64,000 nt of DNA, taken from the NCBI GenBank assembly GCA_004794655.1, contig SMMW01000046.1, positions 4,178,501-4,242,500 of the forward strand, given 5' to 3'. The stretch is from Marisa cornuarietis. Lineage: Eukaryota > Mollusca > Gastropoda > Architaenioglossa > Ampullariidae. Each line of letters begins with the position of its first letter. Positions within the stretch are counted from its first letter, which is position 1. Below, piece after piece: positions 36,415-47,728 of this stretch. Below the pieces are notes generated by a model. It had not been told where the DNA came from and ran no database searches. It saw only the letters and a list, made by a program, of their open reading frames with translations. A program made the position numbers and the translations under genes.

Positions 36415-36644
36415 AAAAAATCGTGGTTTCATTTATTTATTTCTGCTGACTTAGGTCATATATAACGCAATCGTTAATGTTATTATTACTTTTAAAGAAT
36501 TTTTTTAACTGCTTTCAACAAAATCAATTCACCTGCATAGAGTTCGTTGCCACTGTAGTCAAATTTTAGTCTTTTCTTTTTTTCCATGAGTTTATATTTT
36601 TCCTTCGTTTTTTTATGTCATTCGTTTCTTGGATTAGCATCTGC

Positions 36645-36645
36645 G

Positions 36646-36718
<73 letters not shown>
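36645..36718. repeat. (GT)n microsatellite
   Basis: A 74-bp GT run with one interruption near 36660. Confidence 0.95.
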
Positions 36719-36719
<1 letters not shown>

Positions 36720-36878
36720 CGCGCTCATTCCTAGCTTCCTATTTCATGCGCATTTTAAAGGTATAGAAAATTACCGACCAAAATTGCTGACGTCCTCGAA
36801 GGAAATACCAAACTCAGTGGCGTTCGAAAGCTCCAAAACATTTTAAAAATTAAATATGATTGCCACGAGCACACGCAC

Positions 36879-36889
36879 GCACGCACGCA

Positions 36890-36958
<69 letters not shown>
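36879..36958. repeat. (CA)n microsatellite, inverted relative to 36645-36718
   Basis: CGCACGCACGCAC leads into perfect CA to 36958. With the GT run about 175 bp upstream it forms a long inverted pair that could fold as a cruciform or hairpin. Confidence 0.95.
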
Positions 36959-36960
<2 letters not shown>

Positions 36961-37785
36961 CACCAAACGACGTCGATGACTGTCTGCACCAGGAAGGTGT
37001 GAAACGTCAGACAGTCTGCTGTGCGAGGTCGATGCTCACACTGGAGATGTGGAGTCGGGATGTAAAAACAAGTCTGACGAAGTGAAACAGTGTCTGCAAC
37101 AGCTAAACTTTGTACAGCTTGTGCAGAGTCGAGGAGAAAGTCGGTTTGTCAGGATAACAGCGTTAGACAAGAGCCAGTGAGACACAGGTCTGCGACAGAG
37201 ACAGTAGTAGTGCAAAAGAGACAGAGACAGACAGGTGCAAAAGCATGAGACATACAGACAGTAAACGCACTCGTGCATGCACACTACGCACTTTGACACA
37301 AGTGCCAGTCGTAAGTCATCCAAGACTCGGCGCAGTTTAGCATGCTGCTACTGTAGTAGCATCCAGCTAACTCCATAGCAGTCAGTCAGTCAGCGCCGTG
37401 CGACTGCTGTCACAATATTTGACTCGACACAAGCAGGATGAGCTCAGTAAACTCAAAGCGTTCGTCACAGTAAACCTGCTCTTGATGATCAGGCAAACAC
37501 TGCCATCAGCCATGATACACAAGCAAAAAATATTCCAAGGACTGCACACACAAACACACACGCGCGCGCGATAGATCGCCTGGTGGAGGTCCAAGCCTAT
37601 TCAAAACAGACCGACTGACCAAATTGCGTTATGATCTCTGCCCAGTGGTCTATATTTTATAGAAGGATGTATATTATACTCGTATTTTTTCATTTCTACA
37701 TAAATATATTTTCAAGCATGTTTGAAAGTATGTCCGAATTGTTATTTTCGCAGATTTTAAGAATAGTGGCGCACAGATTGTAGAC
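36959..37785. other. Unassigned DNA
   Basis: ATGCTGCTACTGTAGTAGCAT at about 37341-37361 is a small hairpin. AGACAGAGACAG-type purine repeats lie at 37190-37240. No gene recognised. Confidence 0.4.
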
Positions 37786-37865
37786 GACCTCTGACTTCAA
37801 ACCTGGAACAGCAAAGATGTGTACTTTAGCCACTACGAGCGCCGCGCTCTCTACCCCACTCGTAA
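37786..37865 (-). mobile_element. tRNA-like sequence, probably SINE head or tRNA pseudogene
   Basis: On the minus strand, TGGGGTAGAGAGCG (37845-37858) resembles box A and GGTTTGAAGTC (37793-37803) resembles box B, about 55 bp apart. The intervening GTAGTGGCTAAAG looks like the tRNA-like part of invertebrate SINEs. I see no clean acceptor stem, so a working tRNA is unlikely. Confidence 0.4.
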
Positions 37866-37959
37866 CCTACAGTCTACAGGTCGTCCCTCCACATCCTGGC
37901 CCCAACCTGTTATCACGTGATCGTCCTGCACGTCACGTCAAGGGAGACAAGAACTAGAA

Positions 37960-38585
37960 CAAAGACAACTGCATAAACAAGAACACTTGCACGTGCCAAT
38001 CGTCTGGAGAAAAGAAAAACAACCAAAAAAGGATAAAAATATTGAAAATTATAAAATATATAATGAACAAGAACAAAAAAGAATAAGGGTTTAAAAACAA
38101 GAAAAGTAAATTAGTAACAATAATAACTAAAACTAAAACAAAATAAGCAAACAAAACTTTAAGAAAAACAAGAAACAAGAAAAATTAATTAGTTACAGTA
38201 ATAAATCAACAAAATAAGAATACCAAAATAATAAGCGAACACGAATTATAAAACAAGACAAACAAAGTTAGTAATAATAATAACGAAAAAAATAAGAAGA
38301 GCAAGAACAAAAAAACGAAAAAGAACAAGAATAATAAATAGCAAAAAAACAACAAAAATAAGAAAAAAAAACAACATCAATAATAAACAATAAATAAAGC
38401 AGCAGCAAAAATAATAAACTGATAAATGAACAGGCATAAAATCAAGAACAACAACAAAAAAGAAAATAATAAATGAACAAGAATTAGAATAAAAAGATAA
38501 TAAAAGAAGGAACAAGAATAATAAATAATAAATGAACAAAAAGTAAGAAAAGCAACAAACGCATAAGAACCAACCAAAGAACAAT
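37960..38585. repeat. A-rich low-complexity block (AACAAGAATAATAA-like)
   Basis: For about 620 bp the plus strand consists mainly of A with spaced C, G and T in a loose AACAAGAATAATAA motif. This is a decayed minisatellite or expanded A-rich tail. Minus-strand frames of 141 and 74 codons (Phe, Leu, Tyr, Ile) come from this composition. Confidence 0.8.
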
Positions 38586-39840
38586 AACTGCCGATAGTGA
38601 TAAGTGGCGTGACTGACAGTGCGCGTGAATGACCTGCTCTTGCTCAGCGATAAAGCACCTGCCTGCGACACTCAACGGCCCCGCAGTCTCGCCTCGTTAG
38701 CTACTCTTTTGTTTTCTTGAATGACCTCGAGGAGTCAAGAGCTTGCTCCAAGCTGTTTCCCACGTATCCCAGCCAACCATCCTGGCCCCCACCACCCGAA
38801 TCCCCATCCCTCCTGCGGCCATCGACCGTCGGTTGGAGAGGCTGCTCAGAGCAGCGAGTCCTTGTCCTGCACCTCGGTGCAAGCGAAGACTGGTCTGGTC
38901 ACCTCTTCTTTGCGTCCTCCTCGGTCCTCCTCTCGGACTACAATGCAACTGTATTCGCACTTTGTCGCTGGCTGCTGTCTTCAGGCTCTGCTTCTTTTAT
39001 TTTTACACCCCTTTGTCTGTGCGGGGTGTGGGTAAGTTTATTTAGGGGTAGTGTGACGGGTGGGGTGGTGTTGGGGGCGTGCTGTTCAAGAAGTGAGATC
39101 CTGTCACCTGTTTGTATACCTGTGCAAAAAAGCAGTGGATCTAAAGAACACCTGACATGGCGGAGAAAGAAGGGGAAAGGGGTGTGTCGTTTCCCTCCAG
39201 AATGCTGGCTTTAATGGCCTCATATTAAGCCAGTAGAAGACTTCTTTTTTTTAAAAAAAATAGTCTTCTCTCCTTTGCTGTCATTTTAACTGGAGGAGAT
39301 CTGGACGCTAGCTGGACGTTTTCCCAGATTAGCTTAAGCGACCTTACCAGTATGATTACCAAAAGTTTCACTAACTCGAGCTTACCATTATGATTACCAA
39401 ATAAATGTCTTACTGAAGAATTTGTCTTATCTCCTTTACAGTGTAGATATGGCTGTAATATTTTAAAACAACTGAACTTTCCACTGTCATTGCAAGAAAT
39501 AACCTGTAAAACCCAGTAAGCTCGTAAACAAAATCTTATTTTAATGTTCTTCAAAAGTCATAATCTATCTCTTGACTGTAACCACATGACGACCAGCTAA
39601 GCTGATCCACAAGTATCGTCGGCCAGAGGAATGTAGGGGGTGACAAAAGCTGACCACCGAGGCCTGTCTTGGGCCACTGTAGGTCCACACCAGTCCAATC
39701 CTTTATGTTCGCAAGCCAGTTCTTTAAAAGTAAATAATACTAAATGGACCAGAAAGAGGCGGAAGAAGAATTATATTCCTATACCAGATTATGTATATTT
39801 TAGTACAACTACCAGATCTCTTCGTTCACTTTATCTGAGA
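38586..39840. other. Unassigned DNA with a two-copy GATTACCAAA motif
   Basis: ACCAGTATGATTACCAAA (39348-39365) and ACCATTATGATTACCAAA (39384-39401) are short direct repeats. A 165-codon plus frame at 38717-39214 lies in GC/CT-rich DNA with three overlapping frames and no family resemblance. Confidence 0.4.
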
Positions 39841-39870
39841 CACACATACACACACACACACACACACACA
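39841..39870. repeat. (CA)n microsatellite
   Basis: About 15 CA units with one interruption. Confidence 0.95.
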
Positions 39871-40009
39871 GTGTAGTGAACAGCATTTTAATGTAAATGT
39901 GACAGATGTAAATATGCGAAGAAATCAAAGTCGCTAGCTGATCATCATCATCATCATCTCTGCATTTCCCGCCTTTCCAACGTGTTCGGCACTTGGCGAG
40001 AAACTCTAC

Positions 40010-40330
40010 CTGCCGTCCAAGAGCCTGCAACTCTGTCCCCAAATCACCCTCGCTCTGCGCGGTTCTCTCCCCTCCCTGTCGGAACCTCTCCGACAAGCTG
40101 CCTTAATCCCGAAGGCAATACGTAAAACATGTCTTCGGTGAAACGGCGAAACTGCCCGATAACATCGGGGTGTTATTTTGTCGACGGCCGATAAAAGAGG
40201 CCGACGACAGCAGTTCTCCGGCTCCAAAGATGCATTAGCACGGAGCGCCGACGCCATATGAGCTTTTCATTTCCTGCCACGGTCTGTCTATTTGACTTGG
40301 GATTTGCCGCCGCGAAATTAATGGAAAGAC
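40010..40330. other. GC-rich island with two adjacent hairpins
   Basis: CCCGATAACATCGGG (40155-40169) is a perfect 6-bp stem with a 3-base loop. GTCGACGGCC (40180-40189) and GGCCGACGAC (40199-40208) pair at 9 of 10 positions around GATAAAAGA. Both hairpins carry a GATAA core. Frames on both strands (83-95 codons) have no family resemblance. Possible regulatory element or structured RNA. Confidence 0.35.
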
Positions 40331-40359
40331 GACGAGCAGCCCCCACATACCACCATCCC

Positions 40360-40452
40360 CCTCACTCTCTCTTTCTCTCTCTCTCTCTCCTTTCTTCCCT
40401 ACAGATATGCAAGCGGCTGTGGGGGGGGGGTTGGTTGGACGGGGTGGGGGGA
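40360..40452. repeat. (CT)n run and G-rich tract
   Basis: CTCTCTCTTTCTCTCTCTCTCTC at 40367-40389, then a G10-11 run near 40420-40430 with further G-runs to 40452, which could form G-quadruplex. Confidence 0.8.
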
Positions 40453-40842
40453 TTGGAGAGGAACTAAGGCAGTCATTTACCTGTGAAACAAATATATCAA
40501 ACGATTTGTACCTGGTGAGCCACACACCACAGATTACGTGTGCAGCAAGTTTGTCGGCGAACGTCCAGCGGGGCTGTAAGGGGCACAAAGAGGTTGGAAG
40601 ACGGGCAAAACCACGAACGACAAACACGAGTGCGGGGAGGCAGGGTGGAGGAGGGGGAGAGGGCGGCGCAAGTTTTTCTCGGCTCTGGAGGTGATGGATT
40701 CTTGTTTTGTGAACAGCGACGACAACTGGCTGGGATTTGGCATCGACATGTTTGCGCTGAGAGCATTCACATGCAGATGAAACTTACCTGTCGGGTGGGG
40801 ATGAAAAAAATGAAGACATGTTTGTATTTTTGTTTATTTTAA

Positions 40843-41735
40843 CTTTCAGATTATTGCCACATGCTCAATTCTCTTTCTATTTATATCTCTCTCTATATGT
40901 GTATATATACATATCTTTTACATACACTAATTTTCGAGCACAAAACTTACATTTCTTCATTGGATAGGCCACAGGACGGTTATATTAACCTTGATCCTAA
41001 TTTAAAGGGAAAGCTGTAAATGTTACATCTCTAGTACAGCCGTGAAATATCAAGGTTGTGAGTAAATACTCACCAAGACTCGACGTGTTTCTCTTCAACT
41101 GGAGTTCTGACATCAGTCTTTTCTTTAATTCCTCTTGATTTTTGAAAAGTGTCCTGACATTGATTATTTCATCTTGTTTGTCTTACTGCGAGGAAAATGT
41201 TGGTAGAAATTTTTTTTCTGTGTGATCAACAAAGAGGCGAGCTCACGCAGAGAGAGAGAGAGAGAAAGTGTGAGTGGCTAAGTGAGGGAAAGATCGGAGG
41301 TAAAGTGAAAGAGAGCCACACGTCGATTGTCTTACAGGTCCATAACACATTACCGTAATGAACACTGTAGATTGTATCGTGATTAACTGTTACAATTATA
41401 CCTCACTTGTCCCCCATCGCCCCCATCTCTTCGCCTCATTAAAAAAAACTGATACTGATGAGCAACAGCACGAGATATAATCGTTTAATTAGTGTCTTGG
41501 TTTGTTAGTCATCAGATAACGCCTCTAATGCACAGAAACCCGAGCGTACAATAGAGCGCACTTGACAGGGGGTCCTTGTCGGTCCCTCCCTAGCCTTTCT
41601 ACCTCACGCCTGCCTGCAGAGCTTTGCTATGAATACTTTCGAAATGCACCACAACGAGTTAGAAAAAAGTTTTCTAGAAAGATTTTTCTAAGAAAAGACG
41701 TATTTAGTAGTATCAAGAGATGAAGTACAAAAAGA
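40843..41735. other. Unassigned DNA
   Basis: AT-rich. A TATATGTGTATATATACATAT run lies at 40895-40915 and a GAGAGAGAGAGA run near 41250. No gene recognised. Confidence 0.5.
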
Positions 41736-41872
41736 TGATAACACTACATTGAAGTCTCAGAAGAAATAAGACATAATAATAATAATGCAGAATTTTTAAT
41801 ATGAGCTATAAAAATCATCATTATTATTATTATTATTATTATTTCTTCTGAGACTTTAATGTAGTGTTATCA
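41736..41872. repeat. Near-perfect inverted repeat with triplet-repeat loop
   Basis: The left arm 41736-41769 (begins TGATAACACTACATTGAAG) and right arm 41839-41872 (ends TTTAATGTAGTGTTATCA) are 34-bp inverted copies with one mismatch. The stem extends inward through complementary (AAT)n and (ATT)n tracts. The central loop is about 30 bp. It could be a palindromic MITE, a fold-back product of replication, or an inverted retroposon tail. No obvious target duplication was identified. Confidence 0.85.
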
Positions 41873-42082
41873 TGAAAACTAAACGATGAAATCTTCGTTC
41901 TTCTTAAACTTTCTTTTAGATTCTAAACTCATTCAAATAAACATTTGCAATGATTATTTTGGAACTACAATAATCATTCCATCTCTTGTTGATTTGCCGC
42001 ATCTATCAAAACTTTTTGCAAGAAAGAAAGAAAAGTTCACTTCGTTATATAAAATATTTCTGTCTTGAAACATGCGGGCACC

Positions 42083-42084
<2 letters not shown>

Positions 42085-42143
<59 letters not shown>
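42085..42143. repeat. (GT)n microsatellite
   Basis: A perfect 59-bp GT run. Confidence 0.95.
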
Positions 42144-42146
<3 letters not shown>

Positions 42147-43063
42147 AAGTACTTCTTAATTTGCATCAATGTGCTTTTGGGTAAAACTCTCCCGACATTA
42201 TAAAACTTCTTCTATGTAATAATGTATAGCTTATTTCACGCGCGCGCTCAAGCGAAGAAAGTGAGAGCAAACAACCAAACAAACAGGCACCCAGAGACAG
42301 CTGTTATCCTATACTTCTCTGCTCTTAGTTTTCCTAGGCGGGAGTGGCTTGGTAGTTCGGAGTCAACCTTTCATCGCAACGCACGCGCGTGTCAATGATG
42401 CTGCGGTCACGTGTGTGGAGGCAGAGGGTGGTGGGTAGCTCAAATTTAAACTTCAGTTTCTCGGCCTCATCCTGGGGGCGGCCGAGGGTATGGCACGAGA
42501 CAAAAGAAATATGAACTGTACGAGTCCTACTGATCCCGGGGAATGACTATATTTTTCTCACCAAATCTTACGACTAGCCTCTTATACGCATGCGCGAACA
42601 ACTCGACGGGATTGCCGAGTACCAAACCTTCACCTTAACCGAGCGTTTACTCAGTTATTCTCACAGTTAACCCCGCCGTCGAATGTGTATCTGACCTCCT
42701 TAAGAGCAAGGGAATGAAAGGTAGCGAGGGAGCAGATGAAGCAACTTTCATAACAAACTAACCCCGGGGTAAGTGCGGTCTTTGACATCTCAGTCATAAA
42801 GTGTGGCAGGTAACAGAAATACTAAACATTCTTGAGATGGAAGGAATGCTCTTTCTTATTATTTATGCCATACACGACCCGGGTTATTTATTGTGGAATT
42901 TTCAACGCTATGGGGGTATTTTGTTAAATATTCCGCGTGTGAGCAGGAGACACTCGTTGATGGTCAACACGGAATCTTGGGCCTCGACTGTTTGTCAGTT
43001 ACATACGAACGTACAGAGGCGGGTGGACAAGATCAGTGTTGTGTTATCACTTGTCACAAAGGT
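42144..43063. other. Unassigned DNA
   Basis: An open frame of 114 codons (42801-43145) runs from unique sequence into the long repeat at 43064, so it is unlikely to be a conserved gene. An NRF1-like CGCATGCGCG lies near 42588. No gene recognised. Confidence 0.4.
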
Positions 43064-43617
43064 AAATAAAAAAATGGCGGGAAAAGAATTAGATTGTCTT
43101 CTTTCCCGATGGAAATGCCTAAAATATCAAAAGAAGAAAAATTAATTGTGGTTGTTGGCAATACAAAAGAGAAATTAGTTCCGACAGCAAACGTAACAAC
43201 ATACAATCGACATTTTAAATAAATGGAGTTTAGATAAATGACACGTGTTCAATTAACATGACCTCGCGAGTATGAAAGTTGATAAAAACATCCAACTCTC
43301 ATCGTAACGATTAAAAAAAAAATGTTTACATTGTCAGCTCCAACATCGAAGCCAGATTTGGAGAACAGCAAGAAATGCGTGTTGCAGCATCAGACCTGCT
43401 TTTGAAACAGCAATGACAGGGTGACAAGTGTGAAAAAAATAGTCCCGTTGAAAGCTCAACACATATTCTTACTGCAGAAGTGAATCCTTGTAGAGGCAAC
43501 ACAGAAATGTGCGGAGGGATGCTTTCACTGTAATGTGTTTGCAGAATCATCAATTTGAAAGATTCGTTATAATCTAAAAAAGTAATAAATAAAAAAATGA
43601 AATTGTTACGTGTAGTC

Positions 43618-43687
<70 letters not shown>

Positions 43688-43855
43688 GAGAATGAAAGAG
43701 GTGAAGGATAAATAATTTTGCTTGCGTTAATAGGAGTCTGTCCATATATCATTTAAGTATATAAAAATATATTGTTGAAACAACGAAAGTCAGCACATTA
43801 TTGTTTCAAACTTGTTAGTTTTTAAATGCCTTGACAATTATAAAATTGGGTTTGT
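43064..43855 (+). mobile_element. Unclassified dispersed repeat, copy 1 (contains a CA microsatellite)
   Basis: It aligns co-linearly with 46543-47206. Shared landmarks are AAAAAA(A/G)T(G/C)(G/A)GGAAAAG, GACAGCAAAC(G/T), TTTACA(T/G)TGTCAGCTCCAAC, CATATA(T/A)(C/T)(A/-)ATTTAAGT(A/G)(T/C)ATAAAA, and TGTTT(C/T)AAACTTG(T/C). No coding signature was recognised. A 65-bp (CA)n run (43621-43685) sits where the other copy has only TTTAAATATC. A non-autonomous transposon, a LINE 3' end or an old segmental duplication are all possible. Confidence 0.65.
43621..43685. repeat. (CA)n microsatellite inside repeat copy 1
   Basis: A perfect CA run, absent from the homologous position of copy 2 near 47050. Confidence 0.95.
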
Positions 43856-45263
43856 GGTTGGGTTGATTAATATTCGACAGTTCGTGCGCAATTACAGGTA
43901 AGTGATATCACACCTGTAGGTCAAATGGATGAAAACGGTTTGATTCTCTCCACCCCTACTCCCCACCACACACCCACCCCTCTGTCTGATTCCCCCTCAC
44001 TCGGCACCAAAGGTGTTGACGATAGTAACAGTCGAAACATGTTAAGTTCACCAGCGCACAAAGGTGGAAGAGCCAGACGCAGGCAGACCGTGCCGGACTC
44101 TTTCAGACGTTCACCAGGATGTCACGCTTTGCTTTCATTGTTTCTCTTTGTTGACTTCAGCAAGAGCAGGCAACCGTGAGAGCGACTTTGTCCACTCAGA
44201 ACTCTTCTTGATTCAAATCGCTCCTTATCGATGTCAATAAGCCTGAAATAGCGAAGCTCATAGAAACTTTGACAGTGAAAGACCGTTAACAGGTAAGCTA
44301 CCCACATACCCACGACTCCAGTATGCACCCGGCACACAAAAACTCCTAAATGCTGCCTAGATGTTGCCAGAGAACACCAGTCTAAACTAAATACCCTCAT
44401 TTCGTTGACGGGCAGTAACCACAGGTTGCCGGAGTCTGTTAACGGGTTCTGGTAACTAAACTGCCTTCTCAGTCTTTAACCACTTAGTTAGTCCACTCAT
44501 CCTAAGGCAGATCTCTTTAAGCATTTCCTGACATAATGATGATAAAATGAAAAGAAGAAAAAATTAGCTGAAATAAATATAATTTATGATCAGTTTGTTG
44601 TTGTTGTTTTTTTTTCTCTCTCTCTCTCTCACCTGTTCTCGAGCAACAGCCCCCTAACACAAGGGGAATATAGCTGTCAGCAACACTGCCAACAAGGCCA
44701 GCCTTATTCAAAATGGGCGATTGGCATCTTAAGATTACAAACTGACGGCCTGAGCCTGCGACAGCGGGCCTGACAATGGCCTAATGATATTCATTAAACG
44801 GTCGTGGCGTGCAGCGGCCTGACTCGGGCGGGGCAGACCGCTTATTGAATCAAGAGCCCTGGAAACAAAGATGGACCGATACATGGACTATTGAAAGGAG
44901 AGTGACAAACACAATCAAGGTTTCTCCTCAGAATTACCTCCCTCTTCCCAAGCCCCGCTGTACTCTACTTAGAGAAAGCCGAGGGGGACGTGTGTTGGGT
45001 TTTGTAGTACACCTCGGCCATGTGAGACTAAACCGGAGCCGTAGCGATGGACCAGGCGCTTCCCCCGAGGTTACACCCCTAACCCCTCCTGCAAACGCAT
45101 TGCTGAAACGCAAGAGGTGAATCTATAGGGTATCCACTGACCTCAGAGATGTGCACATGTTTGTGAATCACATCTGCCTCGAAAATAACTTGACCTTTGG
45201 TCAACAACACTTTCTTTTCTCATGGACGGCTGACTCGGGTTAGGAGATCCAGCAAGTGACACA
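43856..45263. other. Unassigned DNA, GC-rich patch at 44740-45115
   Basis: CCTAATGATATTCATTAAACGG near 44780-44801, embedded in GC-rich DNA, resembles homeodomain-site clusters. A 103-codon frame (44809-45120) has no recognisable family. A (CT)n run lies near 44615-44630. Confidence 0.35.
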
Positions 45264-45266
45264 GGG

Positions 45267-45302
<36 letters not shown>
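45264..45302 (+). repeat. Interstitial telomeric repeat (TTAGGG)n
   Basis: Just over six GGGTTA units with one extra T (GGGTTTA) in the middle. TTAGGG is the telomeric repeat of molluscs, vertebrates and many other animals. Its single variant unit and position inside unremarkable DNA point to an internal block, not a chromosome end. Confidence 0.9.
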
Positions 45303-45679
45303 CCATGCAATAGACTATGCATAGATCATTACTTTGACCTTTCACATCATATCACTGAATGTTAAGTTATATTACATTTTAGCACGAAAATGTGGCCCGG
45401 GCAAAGAGAATGGGCAAATGAAGGGACACTCGTGGCTGTCACATTTCGAGACCTGAGCCGCCTTCTCGGTCGAGAACAAAGCGGAATCATCGTTCATCTA
45501 GATATCGTCTATTTCTGTGCCGTCTCTATAACTGAAAATAATTCACTTCAGGCTCTTTTCCTTAAAAAAAAATTTGATCCTCGATTCCATATCTTTCTTC
45601 ATCTCTGCGCCTAAAGGTAATTCCTACCGATCTATTATTAGCTTGTGATGTCCTGTGATATAACTCTTGTCAGAAGTCC

Positions 45680-46150
45680 ACCTCCGCCCACCCACCCACT
45701 CGGAGACAAGCAGGTGCACGACCACGGCAACTTCAACCAACCAACCCCAACGACATCAGATCGAAGACGACAGCCGTTAAGCAACCGCGGGGAGCCCCTT
45801 CTTCCCCGCACAAAGACCCTTCTGGAAGACCAGTGTCATGCTTGTAAGACGAGCAGTTCTTCCATGTTGTTTTCCCTCCCCCACCCCTCACCTTCCTGCC
45901 CCGGCCTCGCACCTGAACGGCACGAACCTGGCAGCCTGAGCTCCTCCGCCCCGTATCCAGTGTTTGATCAAAACATGAGACAGGTCGTCCGTGCAGGCGA
46001 GTTTCATCTCCTTTCCTCGCTGCTGAAAGGACGCAAGTGTCGTCGTCGGCCGACCCTCGGCGAAGCCTTTCGCCTGGGGGACCCTGGTGCGAGTGGCTGT
46101 GGAGGACCCGTCGAGCGGCTACAGTGGGCTTCGATCTGTTTCGCGGGAAC
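45680..46150. other. GC-rich non-repeat island with the longest non-simple plus frame
   Basis: A 175-codon plus frame (45645-46172) covers this island. The C-terminal part (around QVVRAGEFHLLSSLLKGRK) has more even composition than the Pro/Ser-rich start. I recognise no domain, signal peptide or splice context. It may be a conserved non-coding island whose CpG richness depletes stop codons. Function unknown. Confidence 0.3.
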
Positions 46151-46324
46151 TGTTATGAAGGGTGTTAACTAGGCTAGGAGGCCTGACGACTTCAGTTTTG
46201 ATTTCTGCGATTTGTTATTCTTCGCTCGACGCGATGAAACGATCTGCATGTCTCACGCAAAGCATGCACACGTATGTTCACCACCACCAAACCCCTCCAC
46301 ACACATATACCACCACCACTACAA

Positions 46325-46349
46325 TCATCATCATCATCATCATCATCAT
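46325..46349. repeat. (ATC)n microsatellite
   Basis: About eight ATC units. Confidence 0.9.
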
Positions 46350-46542
46350 TAGCAAAATCACACTTTCCTCTCAATGAGGGTATTTCGTCAATTATTCAGC
46401 GCATGCGCAGTACGCGGTGGTCGGTGGTTAAAGCGGATGCGGGGGTCAGACTGCGCAGCCATTCATTTGCTTTTACCGAGACATATGAGCATCAAGAGAT
46501 GAGCGAAAAAAGATCATCGCTGTTATAAACTGCCGCAACAAC

Positions 46543-47206
46543 AAATTAAAAAAAGTCAGGAGAAAAGTAAGCGTCTACAAATTCGGAAATCGAAAATTGT
46601 GGCGATGTTGTAAGCGACATGAAGAGAGAACTTCGAGCTGACAGCAAACTCAACAATATGCGATCGACTTTTTTCATCACGATTTTCACATGCATGATCC
46701 GCGCTGAATCAGCTACACTCCAATATTACATCGTGGGTGTAAAAGTGAAAATAAAACAACCCCCCCCCCCGTGACGAGCAAAACAACTATTTACAGTGTC
46801 AGCTCCAACTTCTTTGCCACTTGGAAAAAATTAGTGGAAAAGATGCGCGTGGGAAGGTCAGGCATTGATTCTGAACTAACAGCTGGCGGAGGGAACCTTA
46901 TAAATGTAAAGATTAGCCCTGTTGTAAGATAGCCATTGATAAATATCTATTAAGCTGTCGCACAGTTAATATTGCTTTGATATAGGAACGAATCGTTGGG
47001 GAAAAAAAACGGAGACATGTGTAGAATGATGTTTTGCCTTTTGTCTTTAAATATCAGAAAGAGAGAAAACAATATTTTCTTAGCATGAAGAGGAGATGGT
47101 CCGCATATAATTTAAGTGCATAAAACCTGTTGTGCAAAACACACAGAATTAATCCTCCTTGTTTTAAACTTGCCATTTATTAAACGCTCATAAAACTTTC
47201 TGGTTT
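46543..47206 (+). mobile_element. Unclassified dispersed repeat, copy 2
   Basis: Diverged direct copy of 43064-43855 about 3.4 kb away in the same orientation, without the CA run and with a poly-C tract near 46760. Weaker similarity may extend upstream to about 46460. No open frame or recognised domain. Confidence 0.65.
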
Positions 47207-47616
47207 GCCCGCGGCACTAAGAAAACTGCTTAATTCTGGTTTGGATGTTGCCATTGGACACCGATCTTAACGAAAGACCATCATGTCTCTTTACCTCTTT
47301 CCCAGGTATTTTGGCATTAACCGTTTGTACATTTGAGTGTCTGTTTTTAAAATCGCAGTCGAGAGCAGGAGCCATACGGACTATATTGCCTATATACCCT
47401 GCAACAGGTACATACAACATATACTTTGAACTTCATGGTATGTTTATGCCGGCAAGTTCACCTGTGTGGTATCGTACAAGGAAATGACAGTGACCTGCAC
47501 AGTCACCCTACGAAAATGTTTTTTCCTCGACAACCAGACCGCTGCTGATTTCCTTTAACAATTTTCAAATAACTTTGAGCGATATTAGCAACATTACATT
47601 TTAAACCTCTGATGTT

Positions 47617-47620
<4 letters not shown>

Positions 47621-47699
<79 letters not shown>

Positions 47700-47728
47700 T
47701 GGTTGGTTGGTTGGTTGGTCGGTTGGTT
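47621..47728. repeat. (TGTC)n array passing into (GGTT)n
   Basis: About 20 perfect TGTC units (47621-47699) change directly into GGTT units with a single GGTC variant (47701-47728). Confidence 0.95.

Noticed and set aside
46399..46408. NRF1-type GCGCATGCGC palindrome (also near 11834, 29702, 42588)
   Set aside because: Isolated motifs without a linked exon or CpG promoter; kept only as notes, not as promoters.
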